Shown here: positions 1 through 8,168 of the stretch, piece after piece
How the letters are laid out: each line of letters begins with the position of its first letter
Numbering within the stretch: the stretch's first letter is position 1
Origin: Myxococcales bacterium
GTDB taxonomy: Bacteria; Myxococcota; UBA727; JABDBI01
Direction of reading: 5' to 3'
Assembly: GCA_023898405.1 (NCBI GenBank)
Contig: CP060221.1
Coordinates: 1,999,501 to 2,063,500 of the forward strand
DNA length: 64,000 nucleotides
Translations under genes and position numbers: made by a program
Notes under the pieces: generated by a model
Database searches by the model: none
The model's input: only the letters and a program-made list of their open reading frames with translations
Told to the model about the DNA's origin: nothing

Positions 1-1
1 T

Positions 2-1057
2 GCTTTTTTATTGGTGGCTCTCAGCTCTGGGCTTATAGCTCTTATCGTAAAAAGTTATCTTGTTTCGTTTGCTAAACATAAGGTTGAGCTCCATAACGTA
101 ATTGTTGAGATCCCTTACGGTTCTTCTTTGAGAAGTGTTGTTCGATTGCTCGCTTCTGAAAATGTAATTCCGAGTGAAAAAAAATTCTATTGGTATATGC
201 GATTGGCTCGCAATGATGCCGATAAAATTCAAGCTGGTTATTATCAGTTTGATGGAGTTTATAGCTTATCGCAGTTAGCCGAGAGTTTAAAGTATGGGCG
301 AAATAAGGCTTTTCCGCTTGTTTTTAGGGAAGGGGAAAGCCTGGTTGATTTGGTAGAAAGTTTAGAAATAGCCGGGATTGTTAATCAAAAGGAATTTATT
401 GAAGCAATGACAAGTTCCGATGTACTTAATCTGATCGGTGCTCCCAACAGTGAGCAAAGAAAGGAATTAAAGAATGATGTCGGAGGTATTGAGGGTTATT
501 TATTTCCCGATACATATTTTTTCACTAAAAAAGATTCGCCAAAGGCCATTATATCGATCATGTACCGTCGTATGGTCGATAAGATAGATGAATCAATTAA
601 AGATCGTATGAAAGAAGTTGGCATGAGTTTGCATCAGGTGTTGACACTTGCTGCCATAGTAGAAAAAGAGGCAGGAGAAAAAAGTGAAAAGCCAATTATT
701 GCAAGCGTCTATCTTAACCGATTGCATAAAGGAATGCGTCTTCAAGCTGATCCGACGGTCATCTATGGTTTAAAAAATTACAACGGCAAAATTCATAAAT
801 CTGATTTATTGGGGTTTCATTCTTACAATACCTATAAAATAGTTGGACTGCCGCCAGGACCAATCGCATCACCTGGTATAGAGGCTATTAAGGCTGTGCT
901 GTGGCCTGCCACAACTAACTATCTTTATTTTGTTTCAAAAAATGATGGGACTCATGTTTTTTGCGAGAATTTATCCTGCCATAACAAGGCGGTCAAAAAA
1001 TGGCAGATCGATTATTTTAAATCTGCTCAAAAAGAAAAAATACGCAACAAGTCATAG
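2..1057 (+). CDS. mltG: Endolytic peptidoglycan transglycosylase MltG (5' partial)
   Basis: MltG (YceG family) cleaves nascent glycan strands at the inner membrane and sets glycan chain length. The reading frame is open to the window edge. The codons before the first possible TTG start (position 11) are hydrophobic and continue the N-terminal membrane anchor, so the true start lies upstream. The catalytic motif IVEKE (Glu near residue 218 counted from position 11) is present, followed by ASVYLNRL, the QADPTVIYGL signature, GLPPGPIASPG, and the C-terminal YFVSKNDGTHVF...HNKAVKKW block. These are the family landmarks in the usual order. C-terminal length is normal. Confidence 0.95.
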   Translation, partial: AFLLVALSSGLIALIVKSYLVSFAKHKVELHNVIVEIPYGSSLRSVVRLLASENVIPSEKKFYWYMRLARNDADKIQAGYYQFDGVYSLSQLAESLKYGRNKAFPLVFREGESLVDLVESLEIAGIVNQKEFIEAMTSSDVLNLIGAPNSEQRKELKNDVGGIEGYLFPDTYFFTKKDSPKAIISIMYRRMVDKIDESIKDRMKEVGMSLHQVLTLAAIVEKEAGEKSEKPIIASVYLNRLHKGMRLQADPTVIYGLKNYNGKIHKSDLLGFHSYNTYKIVGLPPGPIASPGIEAIKAVLWPATTNYLYFVSKNDGTHVFCENLSCHNKAVKKWQIDYFKSAQKEKIRNKS

Positions 1058-1113
1058 CGTTGTTTGCGATAGTATCTGAGCTGCCAATTTTTTCTGAACC
1101 ATCTTTATTAACC

Positions 1114-1134
1114 CTTGAATAATAATTATTCGAG
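1114..1134. repeat. 21-bp near-perfect palindrome downstream of mltG
   Basis: The sequence reads CT[T]GAATAAT-A-ATTATTC[G]AG, a near-perfect dyad centred at 1124 in the 204-bp gap between mltG and the next lipoprotein gene. It is AT-rich and not followed by a clear T-run. It could be a weak terminator or an operator for the downstream gene; the sequence does not decide. The rest of this gap shows nothing. Confidence 0.3.
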
Positions 1135-1261
1135 GATGAAAAATGCTCTGTCTATTATGACAAAAAGTTATAGCCTCTCTTGGTTTATGGAGAATGCGAA
1201 ATAAATTAATTTCGATGCTTGTTTGCAGCCGTGTTACAAAAGCTTCCTTTAAAGGTCTGAA

Positions 1262-4048
1262 ATGAAACTTCGATTTTGCTTACTGAGCCTGCTGAGCATG
1301 TTTTTGTTTAACAGTTGTGGTCTTAAAAATTGGATTGCAAAAGAATTTATGCAAGGGGCAGTCGCTGATGGAGTAAGCAGATTATCGGCTCAACATATGT
1401 CGATGATTTTAAGTGAAGTAAATAAAAAATTTGATACTGCTGAGGCAAAATTTGAAATTCTAAGGTCTCAAGATGCAAAGGAATACGGTAAAGGCTTAGC
1501 TGTCTGGACGCTTGATAACGTTGAGATCAATTACCCTAAAGAAGAATCAGTCTATAGCGATTGCAATGGCGATAAATGGATGTGGCGAGGTAAGGTTGTG
1601 GTTTCTGCCAAAAAAACTATTCAAGGTCGCATTACCAACAATCCCAAAGATCCCATGCTGCCAGATCTTGGAAAAGTTGCGATCGAAGTTTCAGGAAAAG
1701 CACACGATTTAGCAATCCATTCTGCAGGAAGCCAAGAGGCTCTTGATATTAAGTCGGGAGATTTTTCCTTTACGGCCTATCCTCGTCTTGCGCAGGCAAA
1801 CGCTAAAGGGGTGCCGCTTAAAGCTACATCAAACAATCGTTTTGAAGGCCTTCGTCTTAAAAATATGAAGGGAATATTAAAAACCAACGATGTTGAGATG
1901 GAAGTTGATATCGATAATTCCGATTTAGTCATGCAGATGGGTGAAGGAGAAAATGGTCACGAAAATTATCTTGATGGCTACATTACTATTTTTGGCAATA
2001 ATCACCATGTACCTTCCGATGGCAAAGGTCTCGATCCTAACTATGAAAGCGCAAAGTTTATGTCCACCTACGATTGCCAAGAGCATTTTAAAGAGGGGGT
2101 TTCATTTGAACAAGTTCCTTTAGAACGATTATTGGCGCCACCCATAGGAGCTTTGAGTGCTAGAACCTTGGGGATTATTGCTGGAGCGCTTGAAGATAAC
2201 AGTGAATGTGGGTTTTTAGGTCAGGATGCAGCACATAATTTAGTACTGGAAGGAAATCCTGGCGAAAAGGGATCGCTGAGTGCAAGTTTAAGTAAGACAT
2301 GTCCTTTGACATTTGCTGCTTTTACAACCAAGCCTAATTGTTTTGGATATGCCTATGAGCTTAATGGTGAAGTGACGATCGAAAGTGCCAAGAAAAAAAT
2401 AACTGGTATCGTCATGAAACATCTAGAAAATCTAAAAGAAGAAATACCTTTTTATGAACAATTGATAACTGAAAATCAGCCCTTACAAACTCTAAAAAAT
2501 AATTTTCCACAGGCGGTGATGCCTGATAGCAAAAATTCAGCACATATAGAGCTTAAGGTTAATTTTAACAATCTCAGTATCAAAGAGGTGTGTGATAAAA
2601 AATACGGAAGCATCAATCATGCACATCATTGCTCAAAGATTATAAAAGGTGAGGATAAAAAATCTAAGAAAGATTCAACGGCCGATGGCAGCAAAAGCAA
2701 AGAGAGTGACTCAAAGAAAGCTAAAGAGAAAAATTACGAGCCCATCGAGTTTAGCATCTTTTCAGGTATCGCGGATGCAATACTTGAACCAATGCTTGCT
2801 AAAGATCTCAGAGAGGATGCAGCTACCAAGAGTATGTGTGCAATACCTACATCGATCAGTAAAGCTCGTGTTAATCTTGATAAGATGACATCATCAATCA
2901 AAAAGGGCACAAATGACATGCATTTTCATGTCCATGGCGCATACGATTTGATCAACGGAAAGATAGGCGATCAAGAAAATCAACAAAGTGGTATGCTCAA
3001 CGTGAATGATATGGAAATTCCTCTTAAAACTTCTAGCCAAAATTTTGCCTTAGTTGACGAAAACTATGTCCGAAGTACTTTCCTCGATAGTATTTTTTCG
3101 TGCGATGACTCTATAGCCTTGGTCGAGAATGATAAAGAATGTGCACTTGAAGATGGCATGGCTGAAAATGTGGCACGACTTTTGGTTATGAATGCTGGTG
3201 CGTTGCTTAAAGTTGCTACATCATCGTCAATACCTGGAAGTTTAGCTTCTTTTAATGCTGTGAGAACTCGGCAATTAGAAGATAACGAAAAGCGCTTGAT
3301 CATGAAAGCATCGCATCAATCAGAAATAAATGTAGGAGAAAAAATAGAAGCCTATACTGATGGACTTAATGTACGTTATCAAATCAAGGGTTTTGTCGAT
3401 AAGCTAGAAGGGACTATGACAAGAATTGGGGTTCCTTTGAACGAAAGGCAGGGATGGCTTGATCGTATCAATCCTTTAAATAATCGTTTTGTCGATGCAT
3501 TGCGCGCAAAAATGAATAAAAGCCAAGAAATATTTGTGCGCCCAGTTTCACCTCGTTCAACTTCGATAGATGTAAAAGCGCATCTGAAAAATTTTACCAT
3601 TGAGTCACAACGTCCAAATAAGAATAAAGCTGAATATCACCTTGTGATAGAAGATGGTTTCTATTATGTAAGTGCTCAGCCCATCATGGGAGTTGATGCT
3701 CGTACAGCATCGGAAGCAAACATTTCTTATTCTATTTCAACTCCAGTAGTCGAATTTAAGAATATCAAAATTTTTGATGCCTCAGCTCGTGTTGAGGGGC
3801 ATGGCATGAGTATTCCTCTTAAAATAAATGAAGCTCAGTTATGTGCCTTTAATGGGCGTTTTTCGCAAGAAGGAAATTATGTAGAGGGACGTATTCAATT
3901 CTCTGTAGGATCTGACACCAAAGAATACAGCGAGCTAAAAGAATTGGAGATAAAGAGAGTAAAGCTAGACCCGGACTTTTCGCAACAGCAATTTGATCAG
4001 TCTTACGCTGTTACTCCTCATCTTTATAAACTTATTTCTGCAGAGTAG
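1262..4048 (+). CDS. Large lipoprotein of unknown function (928 aa)
   Basis: I do not recognise a family. The N-terminus is a lipoprotein signal with lipobox FNSC (Cys about residue 19), so the mature protein should be membrane-anchored. The body is a long mixed sequence with scattered cysteines. A Lys/Ser/Glu-rich low-complexity linker at about residues 463-490 (KSKKDSTADGSKSKESDSKK) separates two halves. The C-terminal half has alternating hydrophobic stretches suggestive of beta structure. It stands alone between mltG and ppk and has no visible operon partner. An outer-membrane-facing or surface role is only inferred from the lipobox. Confidence 0.85.
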   Translation: MKLRFCLLSLLSMFLFNSCGLKNWIAKEFMQGAVADGVSRLSAQHMSMILSEVNKKFDTAEAKFEILRSQDAKEYGKGLAVWTLDNVEINYPKEESVYSDCNGDKWMWRGKVVVSAKKTIQGRITNNPKDPMLPDLGKVAIEVSGKAHDLAIHSAGSQEALDIKSGDFSFTAYPRLAQANAKGVPLKATSNNRFEGLRLKNMKGILKTNDVEMEVDIDNSDLVMQMGEGENGHENYLDGYITIFGNNHHVPSDGKGLDPNYESAKFMSTYDCQEHFKEGVSFEQVPLERLLAPPIGALSARTLGIIAGALEDNSECGFLGQDAAHNLVLEGNPGEKGSLSASLSKTCPLTFAAFTTKPNCFGYAYELNGEVTIESAKKKITGIVMKHLENLKEEIPFYEQLITENQPLQTLKNNFPQAVMPDSKNSAHIELKVNFNNLSIKEVCDKKYGSINHAHHCSKIIKGEDKKSKKDSTADGSKSKESDSKKAKEKNYEPIEFSIFSGIADAILEPMLAKDLREDAATKSMCAIPTSISKARVNLDKMTSSIKKGTNDMHFHVHGAYDLINGKIGDQENQQSGMLNVNDMEIPLKTSSQNFALVDENYVRSTFLDSIFSCDDSIALVENDKECALEDGMAENVARLLVMNAGALLKVATSSSIPGSLASFNAVRTRQLEDNEKRLIMKASHQSEINVGEKIEAYTDGLNVRYQIKGFVDKLEGTMTRIGVPLNERQGWLDRINPLNNRFVDALRAKMNKSQEIFVRPVSPRSTSIDVKAHLKNFTIESQRPNKNKAEYHLVIEDGFYYVSAQPIMGVDARTASEANISYSISTPVVEFKNIKIFDASARVEGHGMSIPLKINEAQLCAFNGRFSQEGNYVEGRIQFSVGSDTKEYSELKELEIKRVKLDPDFSQQQFDQSYAVTPHLYKLISAE

Positions 4049-4099
4049 GAATGTGTAGTTGTAGATACTCAGCCGGTAAGAGCTATTTAGTGTTTTTAT

Positions 4100-6373
4100 A
4101 TGGAGCAAGAAAGAAGTGTGATTTTTATGGGGGAACTCTTCAAAATTATAAACAAAAACAAAAAAGAATTGCTTGATTATCAACGCGTTAATTTGCCGAT
4201 TTATTATGAAAATATGAAACTGTTGGCAAGTAAAAATACTGAAGATGTGCAAAATGGGGGCAGCCTTTCCGATACTGTAGGAGATAAGGTTCGTACAAAA
4301 ACCGACTTGAGTTTCACAGAATTATTTTTTAATCGCGAACTTAGTTTTCTGGCCTTCAATGAAAGAGTTCTTGCTCAAGCAAAAGATTCAAAGTGGCCTT
4401 TACTTGAGCGTTTAAAATTCTTGGGCATCTCATCTACCAACCTAGATGAATTTTTTGAAACGCGTGTTTCTTTATTGAGGAAACAACGAACTGCTGGAGT
4501 ATTGACCAATGAACCAGACAATCGCAGTCCGCAAGAAGTGTTGCGCCTGATCGGAAATGCGACAAAAAAATTAGTTGCCGAACAATATCAAATTTTAAAT
4601 TCAATATTATTGCCGGAATTATTCGCATCGAATGTAAAAATTCTTCCTCCAAATTTGTGGTCGAAGGATTTAAAGTCGTGGTTAAAAAAATATTTTGAAG
4701 ATAAAATTCTTCCAGTCTTAAGTCCTTTGGGTTTAGATCCTGCTCATCCTTTTCCAAGAGTAACCAATAAAAGTTTAAATTTTATTGTCGAACTCGATGG
4801 TAAAGGTGCATTTGGCAGAGACGTAAAAGTGGCAATTGTTCCTGCTCCACGAATTTTGCCCCGGGTTATTTTGGTACCTAATGGCGAGAATTTAGGAATT
4901 TATCATTTCGTGCTTTTAGCAGATCTCATTCGTACTTTTATGGTGGAACTTTTCTCCAATATTTCTGTTAAAGGGGTCTATCAATTTAGAGTAACTCGCA
5001 ATTCTAATTTGTTTGTTGATGAAGAAGAAATTGATGACCTAATGAAAAGTCTTGCGTGGGAGTTGCCTTCAAGAAAATTTGGAGAGGCAGTTCGCCTTGA
5101 AGTAGAGTCTGATTGCAGCGATTCGCTCAAAGAGCTTTTGTTAAAACAATTTAAGCTCACTTCTGATGAGCTTTATTTTGTTGATGGGCCTCTTAACTTA
5201 AGTCGCTTGATGACGATTTATGACATTGTTGATTTACCTAGTCTCAAATTTGAACCACTTATTCCGTCGAGACCAAAATTGTTGGCGCAGAGTCCTAAAA
5301 TTTTTGAGGCCATCAAAAAACAAGACTGTCTTTTGCACCACCCCTATGAATCTTTTGCTCCCGTGCAGGATTTCTTACGTCAGGCTGCATTTGATCCTTC
5401 GGTACTTGTGATTAAGCAAACCCTATATCGCACAGGAAATGAATCGGTGCTGGTAGATTATTTAGAAGAGGCTGCCAAGCGTGGAAAAGAGGTCACTGTT
5501 GTAGTTGAGCTGCGAGCAAAGTTTGATGAAGAAGCCAATATTAATTTAGCTAACCGTCTGCAAGAGGCGGGTGTGCACGTTTCATATGGAGTGGTTGGGT
5601 ATAAAACACACGCCAAAATGTTGATGGTGGTGCGGAGAGAAAACGATTCCATCAAACGCTATGTGCATTTGGGCACGGGAAATTATCACGAGAAAACAGC
5701 ACGTATGTATACTGATTTTAGTTTTTTTACAGCTGACGAAGAAATATGTGATGATGTACATCAAATATTTTTACAAATAACCGGGCTCACCAAACCAAGC
5801 AAGCTTAAAAAATTACTCCATGCACCTTTTACTATGCGTAAGAAATTTATTGATCATATTGAAAATGAAATAGCCAATAAAAAGGCGGGTAAAAAAGCCC
5901 ACATAATGGCAAAAATAAATTCTTTGACTGATCCTGAAATGATTCAGATGCTTTACAAGGCATCGTGTCATGGAGTGAATATTGATCTAATCGTGAGAGG
6001 AATTTGTTCATTGCGACCAGGAGTTTTGGAACTGTCCGAGAATATTCGTGTGATTTCAATCATAGGGCGCTTTCTTGAACATGTGCGCTCTTATTATTTT
6101 TACAATGACGGTGAAGAGATAGTTTATTTGTCCAGCGCAGATTTAATGGTGAGAAATTTAAGTCAGCGTGTTGAAGTTGCATTTGCTGTAGAGAATGATC
6201 GGCTTAAAAAAAGAATAATTAAAGAAGCTTTTTCCATGGCTCTCGAAGATAACCAAACGTCATGGTTTTTGGAACAAGATGGAATCTATGAAAAGATCGA
6301 AGTAAAAGATAAAAAAGCGGAAAAAATTTCTTTGCAAACAAGCTTGATAGCGCGTTTAGCAGGTGGACGATAA
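4100..6373 (+). CDS. ppk1: Polyphosphate kinase 1
   Basis: PPK1 reversibly polymerises the gamma-phosphate of ATP into polyphosphate. Family blocks are clear: ELFFNRELSFLAFNERVL at about residue 75, SSTNLDEFFETRVS, and YKTHAKM with the phospho-acceptor His at residue 504. These are followed by the HLGTGNYHEKTA block, and FLEHVRSYYF with the second catalytic His at residue 661. The C-terminal NLSQRVEVAF block is present. At 757 aa it is longer than usual (about 690-720) because of roughly 60 extra N-terminal residues. No good ribosome binding site precedes the ATG at 4100, so a later start (4127 or 4211-4216 area) is possible. It appears monocistronic. Confidence 0.95.
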   Translation: MEQERSVIFMGELFKIINKNKKELLDYQRVNLPIYYENMKLLASKNTEDVQNGGSLSDTVGDKVRTKTDLSFTELFFNRELSFLAFNERVLAQAKDSKWPLLERLKFLGISSTNLDEFFETRVSLLRKQRTAGVLTNEPDNRSPQEVLRLIGNATKKLVAEQYQILNSILLPELFASNVKILPPNLWSKDLKSWLKKYFEDKILPVLSPLGLDPAHPFPRVTNKSLNFIVELDGKGAFGRDVKVAIVPAPRILPRVILVPNGENLGIYHFVLLADLIRTFMVELFSNISVKGVYQFRVTRNSNLFVDEEEIDDLMKSLAWELPSRKFGEAVRLEVESDCSDSLKELLLKQFKLTSDELYFVDGPLNLSRLMTIYDIVDLPSLKFEPLIPSRPKLLAQSPKIFEAIKKQDCLLHHPYESFAPVQDFLRQAAFDPSVLVIKQTLYRTGNESVLVDYLEEAAKRGKEVTVVVELRAKFDEEANINLANRLQEAGVHVSYGVVGYKTHAKMLMVVRRENDSIKRYVHLGTGNYHEKTARMYTDFSFFTADEEICDDVHQIFLQITGLTKPSKLKKLLHAPFTMRKKFIDHIENEIANKKAGKKAHIMAKINSLTDPEMIQMLYKASCHGVNIDLIVRGICSLRPGVLELSENIRVISIIGRFLEHVRSYYFYNDGEEIVYLSSADLMVRNLSQRVEVAFAVENDRLKKRIIKEAFSMALEDNQTSWFLEQDGIYEKIEVKDKKAEKISLQTSLIARLAGGR

Positions 6374-6468
6374 AATTCTTTTAACAGTTTCATAAGAAAA
6401 TTTTCATAGAGCAGTTTTTAAATTCCACAAAAATTGTTAGCTGTTAGGCATGAGTTTTTGGGTAGACA

Positions 6469-7455
6469 ATGGAGCTATCGGTGGCACAACGAGTGGTTGA
6501 TTTTTTAGATAGAACCAACGAGCTGATTTATGCTCGGATAAAATCTGAAGCAACTTCTAATCCGTTTTCTGGTCAATCCATGGCTAAAGCTATTGCGAGG
6601 CATTTGTGTCTTACGCCTAATGCAAAACGAGCTCGTCCTTTGGTCTGTCTTTATTATCACTGGCTTTTTAATAATGACATTGATGATGTCATCGTGCCTA
6701 TCGGCGTGGCTGCAGAATTTATTCATGCTGCAAGTTTGTTGCATGATGACGTTGTCGATGATGCTCATAAACGGAGAGGGCAAACTTCAGCGAATGCTCT
6801 TTTTGGAAATGCTCAGGCTGTGCTGGCAGGAAATTTTCTTCTCACCCAAGCTTTTGATCTTTTAAGGGGAATGAAGAGGGAATTTATAGAACAAGCAATT
6901 CTTGTGGTTAGGGAAATGACGATTTCTGCAATGTTAGAGATTGAGTCGCGTGGGAAAATAGATGTGAGCGAGGATTCGTGGTATCGCGTGGCAAAGGGTA
7001 AAACAGGGATTTTATTTTCTTGGTGCGGATGGGCTGCAGCGATCAATAGTAAGCGCGAGCTTGAAGCTCAACAACTGTGGAATTTAGGATTTCGCATTGG
7101 CAATATTTTTCAAATGGTTGATGACCTAAAAGATTTTAGCGGTGATGGAAATTTAAAAGAAGTAGCCAACGATATTCGCAACAAAGAAGCTTCTATGCCA
7201 GTTTTGATTGCTGTTAATAAAGATAAAAATATTAAGCAGCAATTTCAAAAAAAATATTTGAAGGATTCTTTAAGCGATGACGATGTTTCGTTTTTAACTG
7301 AGCTTGTTTTATCTTCGGATGCTATTTTTGAAACTAAAGCGCGAATCAGTAAAGAGCTTTCTCAGGTGCAAGAATATCTTAGCAGGCATGAAGGAAGCTG
7401 TGGTTATAGAGCACTTGACGAGTGGATCCAAGACCTTGCATGTTTATCCTGGTAA
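6469..7455 (+). CDS. Trans-polyprenyl diphosphate synthase (IspA/IspB type)
   Basis: This is a head-to-tail prenyl elongase for a quinone side chain or similar lipid. The first Asp-rich motif is LLHDDVVDDAHKRRG (DDxxD at residues 93-97) and the second is MVDDLKDF (DDxxD at 218-222). Both chelate the Mg-diphosphate. Length (328 aa) fits long-chain synthases such as octaprenyl diphosphate synthase. The KAKRARPL-like segment before the first motif (NAKRARPLVCLYY) is also typical. Chain length cannot be set from sequence alone, so no symbol is given. It lies about 95 bp downstream of ppk1 on the same strand. Confidence 0.92.
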   Translation: MELSVAQRVVDFLDRTNELIYARIKSEATSNPFSGQSMAKAIARHLCLTPNAKRARPLVCLYYHWLFNNDIDDVIVPIGVAAEFIHAASLLHDDVVDDAHKRRGQTSANALFGNAQAVLAGNFLLTQAFDLLRGMKREFIEQAILVVREMTISAMLEIESRGKIDVSEDSWYRVAKGKTGILFSWCGWAAAINSKRELEAQQLWNLGFRIGNIFQMVDDLKDFSGDGNLKEVANDIRNKEASMPVLIAVNKDKNIKQQFQKKYLKDSLSDDDVSFLTELVLSSDAIFETKARISKELSQVQEYLSRHEGSCGYRALDEWIQDLACLSW

Positions 7456-7498
7456 AAAACTAGACCTATTTTTTTAGGTAACTTTTGTGCGTTCCACA

Positions 7499-7957
7499 TT
7501 AGTAGAAGTAGCGCGAAAGATTAGATCTGGAAAATCCCAAGCATGTCTCCAGACCATTTCCACAATGCTTCCAGCCACACTTCTCACAGTTTTCCGAAGT
7601 GCCAAAACTCGGAGCACATGTCCAATAGCAATTGTCATAACCACACTGAGCGAATTTACCAAAACAGTCTGCGCAAGAATTACTTAACAAGGATTCATTT
7701 TTTTGGTTGAGATATTTTTGCTGCAGGCAACGAGCAGTGTGTAAGGCATTACCCTTTGAGCGTCTTGAGCAGCTACTCCAGTTGTCAGAAAAGAGACGGC
7801 TACCTTTAAAAATTTTTGCATCATCGTCATCGCATATTTTTTTGATTTTTTGCTCATTTACATTTTTTTGGTTACTTCTCTTTGCTGTTTTAACGGGGGA
7901 AAACTCTTCGGCACAAGCAACAAAAAAAAGTAATAAAATTAGAAGATGCTTAGCCAT
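7499..7957 (-). CDS. Small Cys-rich lipoprotein
   Basis: The ATG at 7957 is chosen because it begins a clean lipoprotein signal peptide ending FVAC (MAKHLLILLLFFVAC); the frame stays open for 20 more codons upstream without a better start. The mature protein of about 138 residues is polar and ends in a Cys cluster. Two similar modules of the form CxxC(x7-9)CGxxxC are seen, near SCADCFGKFAQCGYDNC and NCEKCGWKHCGNGLETC. This implies disulphide-bonded or metal-binding repeats on the cell surface. No family was recognised. It is convergent with the polyprenyl synthase gene (43 bp between stops). Confidence 0.8.
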   Translation of the reverse strand: MAKHLLILLLFFVACAEEFSPVKTAKRSNQKNVNEQKIKKICDDDDAKIFKGSRLFSDNWSSCSRRSKGNALHTARCLQQKYLNQKNESLLSNSCADCFGKFAQCGYDNCYWTCAPSFGTSENCEKCGWKHCGNGLETCLGFSRSNLSRYFY

Positions 7958-8168
7958 TATTGTTCCTGGAAGTTTAAGGTGCCTATGATGACTCTGTTGT
8001 AGCATCTTTATTGACACTGCATCTACTTGCGGTGGAGTTTTAATTTTTTTGTTTTATATTTTTAGGTAGTTCTAAAGTTATTAATTGGTTTTTAATTAAT
8101 AATTTATATGCTGATACGGGGTGTTATATGATGTTGTAGTGAGATTTTAATTGGGGGGAATTAGTGTC

